The notes beneath the pieces are model-generated. The model did no database searches, was not told the DNA's origin, and was given only the letters and a program-made list of their open reading frames with translations. From NCBI GenBank assembly GCA_033557465.1, contig CM066037.1, positions 519,180,686 through 519,244,685 on the forward strand: 64,000 nucleotides of DNA, in the 5' to 3' direction. Positions 30,991 through 42,140 of this stretch are shown here, piece by piece; position 1 is the stretch's first letter, and each line of letters starts with the position of its first letter. Origin of the DNA: Ichthyophis bannanicus. Its lineage: Eukaryota > Chordata > Amphibia > Gymnophiona > Ichthyophiidae. The translations under genes were made by a program, and so were the position numbers.

Positions 30991-32140
30991 CTCTTAATAT
31001 TGTAAAGAAGAAAAGTGGCTGTCCTTATAATAGGACCAGAAGCCTTTACTGCTGACCAGAGCTTTAGAAACAAACCTGAATTTCCTTAATGTGACTTGAT
31101 GGCCTGTGCTCATTCATTTTAAGCTGGCAAGCCTACTAAAAGCTAAAATCAATATCCTAACAATAAAGTACCACGAACTCTACTTGAGTTTATCATCTCA
31201 ATTGGATTTTATAGGAGCTCTGCTACATAAAACTCAGATGAGAAGCTTTATTCCAAAAAGGATCACCACCTTGGTATCCATCATGGAAGAAATAACAGAT
31301 AGCAAGGGAAATGTGGTGTTGAGGCTTATGGCTTCAGAGTAGATGCTATTCCCTTGGTACATCTAATCATGAGACAATCTCAATAGACTAGATGTAGTCA
31401 GTGGATTCAAGTTCCTCAAAGTTTGCAAATTGCCATCCAAGTTACCCAGCAGCTCAGCCTCTCTCTGTGAAGGTGTTTGATCCAATCAAATCTGACTACA
31501 GGCATGTACTTCTAAATTCCTCAAACTCAAATTGTCCTAACAGTGAATGCATCCAAACTGAGCTGGCAAGCTCCTGAAGGAAGTGCTCCACACCTGGATC
31601 TTGTTGGCTCAGGAACAGTTTTCATCAGATAAAACATCTTAGAGCTAAGAGCAATCTAGAATGCTATAAAGGCTTTCAGAGATCAGTTCAACAAAATCAT
31701 CCTATTGAAGACAGACAATCGAGTAACTGTCCTGTGCGAACAAGCAGAGAGGAACAGTATTGTATTTCCTGTTTTGGGAGATTATCTGGATTTGGAATTG
31801 GGCTATTTCACATAGGATGACACTAGGCCACTCACCTCATAGGAAAGGACAATATCCTGGCAGACAAGCCAAGGTGAGTCCTGCAACTACATGCATGATC
31901 CCATTCTGGACCCTAATGTTCCTGTACTTTTTTAGAAAAGAAATTTGTTCAAGATGGCTTCCCTGGGCCCTATCTCCAAAAGGGAGATTGTGTTCTCTGA
32001 ACCTAAAGAACACTTACATGCACATAGATACTTACGATGGTGTGCAAAGGTCTTGCGGAGGCTGTATGATCAAGCTAGTTTCAGCATTATTTTGACAATC
32101 TTTCCAAATTCTGTGGCAGAATCTTGACATTATATACTGT
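30991..32140 (+). pseudogene. Old decayed DIRS (K), RT thumb, RNase H and a second RT piece
   Basis: Broken frames show LSSQLDFIGALLHKTQ and RSFIPKR (RT thumb), a weak RNase H remnant around 31600-31760 and DNILADK near 31860. A second RT start is visible at 31940-32040 (FKMASLGPIS then LNLKNTYMHI). Stops and shifts are frequent, so it is far older than D-G. The rest of the RT seems to continue at 36275. Confidence 0.65.
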
Positions 32141-32379
32141 TTTGTTGCAAATTTAATTTGCCAGCCATTTCTGCATGCAAAATTACTCGTCTGAACTTTT
32201 TATATGCCTGTCATGAGGAAACAATGTCTCAGTACAATCAACTGGATTCTATGTCAAAGCAGGATCGAAGTGAACCAGTAGAATGCTGCGATTCCTCAGT
32301 CAATAGGAAGTCATATTTGATAACCAATCAGTGCATGGTATCTTGGTGACACACAAGATTTGAATTGAATGTGGATCAA

Positions 32380-33042
32380 TGGGTGCCTATCGCATCTGCT
32401 GCTCAATGTCATGGCATGATGGTGAGGTAGCATTTTCTAGCAATGGAGGACCGGGTCTGAGTAGTGGTTTTGCACGAGGAGGGGTATTCTAGCCCGCAGA
32501 TTGCAGAAAAGGTTGGCAATAATCACAGCATGGTGTTTGCATTTTGCAGAAGCATAAGGAGTCTGGAAATATGCAGGATAGACATTGTAGTGGTCAGCCT
32601 AGAAAGTCAACCAAGAGGGATGACAGGACCTTGATAAGGACATCTCTTGGCAACCACAAACTAACCTCCCCTGAGCTTCTGCAGGAATGGAAGGAGCAGT
32701 GTTCCGTTGCAGTTTGTACTTCCACTGTGAGGATACAATGCTTGGAATATGGATTGAGGGGCTGTAAGGTGCAGAGGAAGCTGCAAAGGAAGCTGCTACT
32801 AACAGTGGAACAGAGGGATGAGACGTATTGAGTGGGCATGCAAGTACTCAAAATGGAGCAAGGCTGACAGGGAGAAAGTTCTGTTTAGCAACAAAAGCAT
32901 ATTCTGCATTCTGGGTGACCAGGGCAAAACCTATGTGAGAAGTTTTCCTCATGAAGAGTACAAACTAGAGTGCTTGAATATCTCTGTGAAGCATCCAACC
33001 AAGGTCATGATCTGGGGATGCATGGCAGCCAGTGGTGTTGGA
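32380..33042 (+). pseudogene. Tc1-like transposase, 5' part (interrupted by hAT-1)
   Basis: Helix-turn-helix remnants (VLHEEGYSSPQIAEKVG in shifted frames), then DRHCSGQPRKSTKRDDR and ECLEYGL-like text. The catalytic region has FSNKSIF where active Tc1 elements have an Asp at the S-D-E-S position (here Asn), then MIWGCMAASGVG. The reading continues exactly at 35572 after removing the 2.5-kb insertion and one copy of its target duplication. Confidence 0.8.
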
Positions 33043-34129
33043 CAGGGCCGGATTTACCTTGAGTGAGGCCCTATGCCAACAAAAATTGTGGGCCCCCAGC
33101 AGGGGCGGCCCAAGGGGGGTGTGGGCCTCATTTGCATAAGGGGCCTCATTTGCATAAATATTTGCATAATGTTACCATATACTAACTTTTAGTAAACGTG
33201 CCTCTTAATGAGTGTATGGATAAAGAAAGACTAAAAGATTTCTACATTACTATAATCCAGTGCCAACTGCCAGACACATTAGGAACTACTACAAACACTG
33301 CCCATTTAGAACCCATAGCAAACCCGCCGTATCCTAACAGCACTACCAGGACTCACAAAGCACCATACTCTACCAATCAAAAGGCAACACTGCAAATATT
33401 AAACCAATACATTTCAGAGAACAACAATACATGACCTACTGGGGAAAGAGAACAAGTGGCAATGTCAAATAGGAATTATATAAACAGAACACCTCAGCTC
33501 AGTTACACATGCAGAACATAGACCATCACCAAACAAGTAATCACATTTTAGAAACAGGAAGACAATAATTAAACTGGGAATCCCAAAAGCCAAACTTGGA
33601 ATGTACAACACTGTAGAAATAAAACTATACATTAATTTGCTCTTGTACTAAACAAAGCGCAGACGTTAATGATGCACATTTACCAGAGCTGACATATTCC
33701 AATTAATAAATTCAAAATAAAGAGATATTTTTCTACCTTTTGTGCATTTTTTTTCAGCTGCAATTGCTCCAGCCACTTTCTTCTGGTTTCTTCATGTCTT
33801 CTGCTAACTCTCCATCGTCTGCTGTCCATTTGTCCTTTCTTCTCTCTTCTAGTTTTTTTCCATTCTCTCTCTACATCTGCTTTAACATACTAATCTTTCT
33901 CCTTTTGCTCTTTCCTCATTCCTATTTCATCCACTCAAATTTTACCCCTCCATCCTCAATCCCCACTTACTCTCCCAATACCCGGCCAATTGTAGATTTT
34001 TTTTATCCCTCCCACACAAAATATTTTTCCCTTCTCCATTTTACTCTTCCAGCCCCATCCCATTCTAATCCTCCCCCAACATCAGCTCCCTTCTAGTTCC
34101 AGCCTCACCCAGCATCCATTCCCTTCTAG

Positions 34130-34975
34130 TCCCTGCATCAGCCCATTTCCAGTCCTAGCCACCCATCAGCCCATTTCCAGTCCTAGCAACCCCCCAACCC
34201 AATACCAGTCCTAACCCCCCATCACCCCATTTTCAGTTTAAGCCCCCCCTATAACCCATTACCAGTCCTAACCCCCCATCAGCCCACTTCCAGTCCTAAC
34301 CCCATCAACCCATTTCCAGTCAGCCCCCCATAGCCCATTGCCAGTCCTAACCCCCCCCCCATCAGCCCACAGCCCATTACCAGTCCTAACCCCATCAGCC
34401 CACCTCCAGTCTTAACCCCCCCCCCCCGCCCATTTCCAGTCCTAACCCCCCCCATAGCCCATTACCAGACAGCCCTCATCAGCCCACAGCCCATTACCAG
34501 TCTTAACCCCCCCCCAAAGCCCATTACCAGTTCTAAACCCCCCCAACAGCCCATTATCAGTCCTAACCCCATCATCCAACCTTCATTCTTAACCCTCCAG
34601 CCCATTTCCAGTCCTAGCCCCCCCATTTCCCATTTCCATCAATCCCCCATCATGCCACATGCCATTTCCATTCATAAACCCCCCAAAACCCATTACCAGT
34701 TCTAAACCCCCCCCCAACAGCCCATTACCAGTCCTAACCCCATCAGCCCACCTCCAGTCTTAACCCCCCCCAGCCCATTTCCAGTCCTAGCCCCCCCCAT
34801 AGCCCATTACCAGACAGCCCCCATCAGCCCACAGCCCATTACCAGTCTTAACCCCCCCAAAGCCCATTACCAGTTCTAACCCCCCCCCAACAGCCCACAG
34901 CCCATTACCAGTCCTAACCTCATCAGCCCACCTCCAGCCTTAATCCCCCCAACCCATTACCAGTCCCCGTCCCAA
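34130..34975. repeat. C-rich minisatellite inside hAT-1
   Basis: Irregular tandem units of the type CCCATTACCAGTCCTAACCCC and CCCATTTCCAGTCCTA, with CATCAGCCCA variants and runs of 4-9 C. The complementary strand is G-run rich and could form G-quadruplexes. Confidence 0.9.
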
Positions 34976-35066
34976 CCCAGTTCCCGCCCCAGGCCCCGCC
35001 CCCCCAATTACCAGTCCTACCCCCGCCCCCCCCCCCCGCCAAAAGTAAAATTTAATTTAAAAAAAA

Positions 35067-35455
35067 AACCTGCTGGCTGCCGCCGCGGGGCCCCCTCTGC
35101 TGCCGCGGCAGCATGGACTGACCCGCGGGGGCCCCCTCTGTAAGCTCGGTCCCTCCCTCCGTGCCTCCGTGTCTCCCTCCGTGCAGGCTGTGAGAGACGC
35201 GAAGGCAGACTGTCTCCTTCGCGTCTCTGTTAAGCCCGCAGGGGCTGATGGGAAATTTCCCATCAGCCCCTGCGGGCTTAACAGAGACGGGAAGGCAGAA
35301 GGAGACAGTCTGCCTTCGCGTCTCTAACAGCCTGCACGGAGGGAGACACGGAGGCACGGAGGGAGGGACCGAGCTTACAGAGGGGGCCCCCGCGGGTCAG
35401 TCCATGCTGCCGCGGCAGCAGAGGGGGCCCCGCGGCGGCAGCCAGCAGGTTTTTT
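35067..35455. repeat. Long palindrome of hAT-1, ~190-bp arms
   Basis: The centre is GGGAAATTTCCC at about 35250-35261. Arms extend outward through CAGCCCCTGCGGGCTTAA, CGCGGCAGCA and GGGGCCCC to the A/T runs on both sides. It is highly GC and CpG rich, with only a few mismatches and small indels between arms. Confidence 0.93.
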
Positions 35456-35571
35456 TTTATTTTATTAAAAAAAAAAAGCCTAACTAGTTCAATTTTTGTG
35501 GGCCCTTTGCAGCTGTGGGCCCTACGCCATGGCGTACATGGCGTATAGCTAAATCCGGCCCTGGTGTTGGA

Positions 35572-35900
35572 AGACTCCATATCATTGACAGATATTTCTT
35601 TCAGGATGACAATGCACCTTGCCACTGAGCGAAAACTGTCGCCGACTGGAAGAAAATAAACTTAGCACAGAATAGTGATTGACCAGCTCAATCACCCAAT
35701 CTCAACCCAATTGAGAATCTTTGGTGCAAGGTATCAGTTGAGATTACCAAGAAGTAGCTGCAGACCAAGCGAGAGCTGATTGAGTCACTGATTACAGCCT
35801 GGAATTGCATTATAATGTGAGAACACCTCGTCAAACTGGTCCGCTCCATACCAGATAGATGTCATCTGGTGAGAAAGGTTTGGCCCCTCAAGTACTAATG
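35572..35900 (+). pseudogene. Tc1-like transposase, 3' part
   Basis: Continues RLHIIDRYFFQDDNAPCH (second catalytic Asp region), then SPNLNPIENLW with the final Glu, then a C-terminal RCHLVRKVWPLKY. Stops are present (after APCH and elsewhere). The flanking terminal inverted repeats of the Tc1 element could not be located. Confidence 0.8.
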
Positions 35901-36274
35901 GCCACCAACAACAAAAAACAATCCTTTTCAGGGCTACCTAATGAAATTAAGAAGAAAACAAGCACACTACCAACATACACGTAACAGAAAAAACAACTTT
36001 TTGGGCACACATTGCACCTTTGTACACTGGTTCACAACCAAACGAACCTTGGTATTATACAATCATTAAAGAATGCTCTGGTCCTGGCAAATTTATCAGT
36101 TTTGTACAAAAGACAAAAGGGAAGAAAATGGCATTCAGAAGGGGTTGTAAATTGTAACGCATTTTATCCCTGTGATCAACAAGTAAAAACTGCCAATTCG
36201 GCACTACCTATGCAAGATGTTTTACACCACTGTACTGTGTTTGGGATGTATCTCTGTTCTTACTAGTGAAACGC
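35901..36274. other. Intron/repeat sequence, nothing recognised
   Basis: Open frames here match no family I know. It may be the edge of the Tc1 element or an unknown repeat. Confidence 0.35.
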
Positions 36275-37215
36275 CACTACCAGTATTGCATATTGTCTTT
36301 TGACATCAACTTGGGTGTTTACAAAGTGTCTCGCCATGGTAGCAGAATCTCTACCAAAACTGGGAGTTTCCCTTTCTGGGCAATTGGTTGATAAGAAGCC
36401 TTTCTCACAATAGGGGAACAGGAGTCGTCACATTACCATTCAGGTGCTAGAGTCTTTAGGGTTCACCATAAATTATCTCAAATCCCAACTGAGCCATTCA
36501 TCGCCATTGGAGTTTCAAAGCTCTGCTGAACAGACCTATCACAGGCAAAGATCTTTCCCTTCGCAAGAAATAGTTTCTACTGGTATCCATCATGAAAGAA
36601 ATACAGATGAGTCGGCAGATATTAGCTGGAATATGTTGAAGATGTGCCACATGGCCTCAATGATACAGTAATTCCCTTGGCACGTCTCAAAATTAAGATA
36701 GGCTCAATGAACCTTGAGAATGCAGTGGACCGTAACACTCAGTAGCTCTGGGACATAGTCTTAATCACCAATTCACTAAAGAAATCGCTTTCTTTGTGGA
36801 TATGCAATACTGGTAGTGGTGTTTCCCTTTTAGGAATCTTAGATACTTCCTCTATCAGGGATGTATCTATGCATACCTGTAAGCATCCTTTAGGTCTAGA
36901 GAATACAACCAGTCTCCCTTTTGGAAGTAGAGAATGAGTGCCCAAGGAAGCCATCTTGAACTTTTCTTGAACTTGAATTCAAGGCTCTTAAGTCTGTGAT
37001 AGAACAGAATCCTCACATCTTGTTTGTGATCAGGAAATACTTAGATTAGAATCCCTGCCCCCTCTCTGCTGATGCAGTCAGACCGCATTGGCCTCTTAAG
37101 AGGGAAGAAAACACTTTAGTAAGTATTTTCTGATGTAAAGTGTTCGTACAAGATGCTCTTGGTGGACAGTTTGGAGAAAGTTCCAGTATATGAAGATGGT
37201 ATTCTGACCAGACTC
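36275..37215 (+). pseudogene. Old DIRS (K), RT remnant, with an inverted RT piece
   Basis: + strand 36275-36680 shows VFTKCLAMVAESL and LESLGFTINYLKSQLSHSSPLEF (RT). On the minus strand, 36970 to about 36780 reads FKMASLGTHSLLPKGRLV, then a LDLKDAY-like DIRS RT segment. The two parts are therefore in opposite orientation, from an inversion or from two old copies. Confidence 0.6.
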
Positions 37216-37235
37216 TGGGATCTTGTTTGGTCATC

Positions 37236-38515
37236 ATCCCAGCAGATTACAGGATCCGAGGCAGCATGGATTCACCAGAGGCAGGTCTTGTCAGACAAAT
37301 CTGATTGATTTCTTTGACTGGGTGACCAGGGAGTTGGACCGAGGGAGAGCTCTAGATGTGGTGTATTTAGATTTCAGTAAAGCCTTTGACACTGTTCCTC
37401 ACAGTCGACTTATAAACAAACTGAGCACCCTAGGGATGGACCCTAAAGTTACTGCTTGGGTTAGAAATTGGTTGGGTGGGAGGCGACAAAGAGTACAAGT
37501 AAATGGAGCTCACTCTGAGGAGAAGGATGTTACCAGTGGTGTCCCCCAGGGATCTGTCCTTGGTCCGATTCTTTTTAACATCTTTGTTAGTGATATAGCG
37601 GAAGGGCTGTTGGGTAAGGTTTGCCTCTTTGCGGATGATACCAAAATCTGCAATAGAGTAGACACCCAGGAAGGTATAGATAACATGAGGAGGGATTTAG
37701 CTAAGCTTGAAGAATGGTCTAGAATTTGGCAGCTGGGATTTAATGTTAAAAAATGTAAGGTCATGCATTTGGGCTGCAGCAATCCAAAGGAGCAATACAG
37801 TATAGGAGGTGAAGTACTTTTGTCCACTAAAGAAGAGCGGGACCTAGGCGTGGTTGTGTCTGATGATCTTAAAGTAGCTAAACAGGTAGAAAAGGCGACG
37901 GCAAAAGCTAGAAGGATGCTTGGGTGCATACGGAGAGGAATGGCTAGCAGTAAAAAGGAGGTGATAATGCCTCTGTATAAGTCTTTGGTGCGACCTCATT
38001 TGGAGTATAGTGTGCAATTCTGGAGACCGCACCTTCAAAAGGATGTGAACAGGATGGAGTCGGTGCAGAGGGTTGCTACTAAAATGATTAATGGGCATCA
38101 TTATAAAGCATATGAGGACAGACTTAAGGATCTTAATATGTACACCTTAGAGGAAAGGCGGGATAGAGGTGATATGATTGAGATGTTTAAATACCTCCGT
38201 GGCATAAATGTTCAGGGAGATAGCCTCTTTCAATTGAAAGCAAGTTCTGCTACGAGGGGACATGGGATGAGGGTGAAGGGAGATAGATTCAGGAGTGATA
38301 TGCGGAAATATTTCTTTACAGAAAGAGTAGTGGATCCATGGAATAGTCTCCCAGTGGAGGTGGTAGAGATGAGGACAGTGAATTCAAAAAAGCATGGGAC
38401 CAACACAGAGGATCTCTAAAGGTAAAAAGTGGACTGTTGTAGTTGTTGTTATGGAAGGACAGACTAGATAGGCCATGTGGTCTTTTTCTGTCATCATGTT
38501 TCTATGTTTCTATCC
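37236..38515 (+). mobile_element. CR1-like LINE III, 5'-truncated, ORF2 largely open
   Basis: Starts within RT (RLQDPRQHGFTRGRSCQTN) and stays open to about 38419. It carries LDFSKAFDTVPHS, GVPQGSVLGP, the FADD box (LFADDTKIC) and the C-terminal domain (RPHLEYSVQFWRP, LEERRDRGDMIEMF). A small shift near 38390 truncates the last residues. The 3' UTR ends GGCCATGTGGTC then TTTCTATG repeats. ATCCCA occurs on both sides (before 37236 and after 38510) and may be a short target duplication. This is the youngest-looking LINE here. Confidence 0.85.
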
Positions 38516-38519
38516 CACT

Positions 38520-39330
38520 AAAGAAATCACTTGGTAGATAATTAAAGACACATCTGGCCGTCACTGTGCCATTTAAAATTCCACTCTTTCAAATGTTCTC
38601 AAAACAAGACACTTCCAAACTGGGCTAAGGAGACGATGAAGATGGGTTTCTCACATACAGGTTGTAGTCTGCCTGGGTATAATTTCATCAAATAAATTTC
38701 TGGAACACTCTAAAGGCTTTCAAAGATCGGTTAACCAACAAAATAATCCTGAAGTTGGACAGACAATCAAGTTGTGATGTATTACATCAACAAGCAGGGA
38801 AAAAGCAGTCAACACTTCCTGTATTGGAATGTGAAACTGAGCCATCTCTTACAGGTTAACCCTCATGAGTCACCTATGTGGTGGGCAAGAACAATGTCCT
38901 CCCAGACAAACTGAGTCATGTTATTCAACCACACAAATGGTCCCTGAATGAGAAGCTGGCACAGATAACGTTTTTTTCAAGCAGGGATCACCTGAAATAG
39001 ACCATATCCATTCCTGCAAACAGGAAGGTGTATCAGTTTTGCTCCAGGGTAGGACTGAGCAGCAGACCAGCCTTAGATGCTTTCCTCCTACATTGGTGAG
39101 AGAGGGTCTTGTGTACGTGTATCCTTCAATACTACTAATAGTGAAGACCCTCCTGAAACTCAAATGGGAACAGGGAATCATAATTCTTGTAGCACCTTAC
39201 CAGCTATGACAAGGTTGGTTCCCTCTAATTCTAGATTGTTCCATAAGAACAGCACCCGGCCTAATATTAGGCAAGACTAGGCAGTCACCTGCAGCATCAG
39301 CTTCTGAAAAGGTGGCAAAGAGTAGCAACA
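38520..39330 (+). pseudogene. Old DIRS (K), RNase H and C-terminal remnant
   Basis: Degraded frames with TDNQ-like and YINKQG-like sequence around 38755-38810, VGKNNVLPDKLSHV at about 38880 and a WSLN/E-rich continuation, then ALDAFLLHW near 39075. The order fits the 3' part of DIRS RNase H. It is interrupted upstream by CR1-III. Confidence 0.6.
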
Positions 39331-39487
39331 GTCAAAACAAACCAATAGATCTTGACAGCCACACAGCCATCAGCACATTCTTACTTGCTGGGAGAATGAG
39401 CATACACATACAAAGCACAGCCTAATATTTTAAGGTATGATGTCAAATTATGCGGCTTTATAGGATTGTTGTGGGAGGGACGATGTT

Positions 39488-39754
39488 GCGATGATGGTTT
39501 ATGGTTTATTTAGCATTTGATACACCACCTTTCAGGCAAATCAGTGGTTTACAACAAAATAAAATTAATAGGAAAGTGGGAAAAGAAATACAATCTCACA
39601 GTAAAGAGTGGAGAAAGAGGAACAGAGGGCAAGAAGAGGGAGGGAGAGATAATACAGAACAGGGAAAGGGAGGGAGGGGGATAGAGGGAGGACATGCAAG
39701 ACTATCCCGGGAAGCTTATCAGGGGTGTTAAATGTGAGTTGGAAAAGGTGGGCT
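39488..39754 (-). mobile_element. L2-like LINE (minus strand), 3' end, split by DIRS-F
   Basis: On the minus strand, sequence from 39754 continues FRSALK (from the other side of DIRS-F) with AHLFQLTFNT, then the 3' UTR GTAAACCACTGATTTGCC and a TAAATAAACCATAAACCAT tail. The body is at 45508-46658. Confidence 0.75.
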
Positions 39755-40156
39755 CTCCGGGAACAAGCAGGAAGTCAGTCCTCACATATGGGTGACATCA
39801 GCGCCGATGAAGCCCGCACGGAGCAAATCCCCAGCTTTCAAAGAAAACCTTTGGAATTGCTACCACACATGCATGGTCCCCTTCCCCCCCCAAGGGTGCC
39901 ATCTTGCTCAGTCTCCTTTTTTCCGCAGAGCCCACCAGACGTTGTCTGTTTTTTCCCCCAGAAAAAATAGATTTTTTTTGAGTGTTTTACTCGTCTCCGG
40001 TCTTGCACCGGTACCTTTCCCGCCCCGACCTCGGTGCCTTGGTATTGGGGTCGATTCTTTTTATTTTGTTTTATTTTTCTCTTGGCGTCTTCATGCCCTT
40101 TTTCTCCGCAGGCAGCCCAGAAGGTCTTCAACCTTGCTGGGGTTCTTTTTCCCCCC

Positions 40157-42140
40157 ATGGCTATCAGTGGCTTCAAAAAAGTGTGATCGGTGTGGTAAGA
40201 TTATGTCCCTAACCGACACGCATGACTGCTGCCTCCGGTGCTTCAGCCCGGACCATGACCTGGCGGTCTGTGGCCTTTGTAAAAAAATGTCTTCCAAGGT
40301 TTTGAGGAGCTGCCAGCAGCAGCATGACAAAATTTTTCCTGACTCCCCAATGCCTCTGAGAGCCAGGTCCTCATCTGAGGCCTCGACACCTCGGGAGGAG
40401 CACTCCAAACCCGAGCGTCATCGTGGGTCCTCGGAGAGGGTGTCTCCCTCGAGGGAACCGAAGAGGAAGAAGAAGCCCTCTAAGGCAGTGTCTTTGGATG
40501 GCTCTGATTGGCCGGGATCCACCCGGTCGCGGAGCTCTGGACATCCGCTCGAGTCGTCTGAGAGGAAGCAGCTGGCCAAGATCCCACGGAAGGATCCCAT
40601 GGCAGACTGGCCTCGGCAGGTAGACACAGTCCTTGTCGAGGATTCCCCTCCTGGGGAGCCAGCATCAGGTCCGAGTCTCTCTGTGCCCGCGCCGAATGCT
40701 GCAGAGCCACTGGGACTAGCGTCCAGGATGGCGGCCTTGGAGCGCAGCGTGACTGCCTTCTTGCACCAGCAGCGGGTGCTTATGTCGGGCACGTCCGGTT
40801 CCTCCATCCCACCACTGGGCGTTCGATGTTAAAGACGTCCCCGGAGGCCAAGCCAATCCTCGAGGTCATGTGGCCCCAAGTAGATCCTCGCTGAGGTCAC
40901 GCTTGGTCTCCCGCTCGTTGGGGCCGAGGTCATCGCCGACAAGTCTCCCAGGCTCGGGGCATATGGCGCCGGGGCCCTCGAGGCCTGAGGAACACCACGA
41001 TTCCTCCTCGGGGTATTCCAATTGGGAGACAGAGGACGAGGAGTCCCCGGACACACATCGGCACCAAGATGTCCCTTCTGATTCCCCGGTCTCTGAACCT
41101 TGGAGAAGGTTCCCACTGGAGAATATGGGCTTCTTGGACTTCGACATGTCCAATGCCTTGACCTTTCCTACCGAGTCCGAGGAGGATCCTTAGGCCAACA
41201 AGCTCGAGATCCTCCAATACGAGGCTCCTCCCCAGGAATCGCTCATGGTGGCCATTCCTCCCATCCTGGAGCAGCTTATGTTCCACATGTGGGAGACACC
41301 GGCTCGACTCGATGTATCGAGTCCGCTGGAGCCCTGGGTTTCACAAGTCACAGCTGCCGCACAACTCCATAGTTGTGGAGTTGGACATGCGTCAACTGAA
41401 GAGTCAGAAGACGCACTCCTCGGTGCTCCCTGGCAGGGAGGCCTGCACCTTGGATGCCCTCGGCAGGAAGTGCTATCTGGGCTCGATACTGAATTACCAG
41501 ATCCAGGCCTACCAGCTGTATGTGGGCATGTACCTGAGGGACCTGGCGAAGAAACTCACCGGGTACTCGGCTGGTCTCTCCGAGGAACCTTTGCAGTGCT
41601 TCAAGAGCCTGTCCAAAGCTGTCCGTGAGTGCTCCAAATTTATGTCTCAGGCGGTCTATGATGGTTTCGAGTCAGTGGCCCGGGTAGCCGCTGTGGGCAT
41701 CAGTGCACACGCCAAGCTTGGCTCCAGTCCGACCTCGAGCAGTGGGTACAGGACAAGTTGGTCAATGTTCCATGTCAGGGGGAGAACCTTTTCGGCAAAC
41801 CAATGACCAACAAGGCCGCAGAGCTGGAGACGAAGTTTATGACGAGGACTAGGCTCTCCAAGAAGACCACTGCCCCTCCCTGACGGAGGGGCTTGGGTAA
41901 AAAGCCCTTTTACCCGAGGAAGTCCACTGCTTACCAAAACTACCCACCTTACCAGGCCTCCCCAGCAAGGGCAGCAGGACAAGGGCATGGCCCACGTAAG
42001 CAGAAGGCTACCAGGCTCCGGCCCCTGCCCAACTAGGGGGGAGTTTTTGACTCTGACAGCATATCCCCTCTCCCGCACGGAGATCAGCAGCCTACAGGGG
42101 ATCGCCTTACCCTTTATGCCCACAGGTGGGAAGCCATAAC
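40157..42140 (+). pseudogene. DIRS-F gag-like ORF
   Basis: ATG at 40157 (MAISGFKK) is followed at once by an extra A in a run of six, shifting the frame. The conserved Cys/His motif (CDRCGKIMSLTDTHDCCLRC) is then read in the next frame. After a Ser/Arg-rich section the frame breaks again near 40830, 41190 and 41300. Further on, MYLRDLAKKLTGYSAGLSEEP and FKSLSKAVRECSKFMSQ form a helical, capsid-like region. This copy preserves the gag 3' part that D has lost. Confidence 0.75.

Larger units (their letters stand above)
33043..35563. mobile_element. hAT-type non-autonomous element, copy 1 (2,521 bp)
   Basis: The ends are CAGGGCCGGATTTACC and, inverted, AGCTAAATCCGGCCCTG, sharing about 14 bp. The 8-bp target duplication GTGTTGGA is at 33035-33042 and 35564-35571. 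CAG...CTG ends with 8-bp duplications are hAT hallmarks. No transposase is encoded. The interior consists of an ordinary left part, a C-rich minisatellite and a long GC-rich palindrome. Copy 2 at 58796-61330 is very similar. Confidence 0.92.

Noticed and set aside
33198..33434. A 78-codon open frame present in both hAT copies (also 58952-59188)
   Set aside because: The copies are so similar overall that a shared short frame is expected. The substitutions include several amino-acid changes, and no domain is recognised. Treated as non-coding.
34130..34975. CRISPR-like array
   Set aside because: Units are adjacent, variable and C-rich without unique spacers, and the genome is vertebrate. It is a minisatellite.
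35052..35487. Several open frames on both strands over the hAT palindrome
   Set aside because: They arise from GC-rich palindromic sequence read in different frames and mirror each other. No start context or family.
36012..36266. 84-codon open frame after the Tc1 end
   Set aside because: It looked briefly like a Penelope linker because of scattered Cys residues, but the spacing does not fit and no endonuclease follows.
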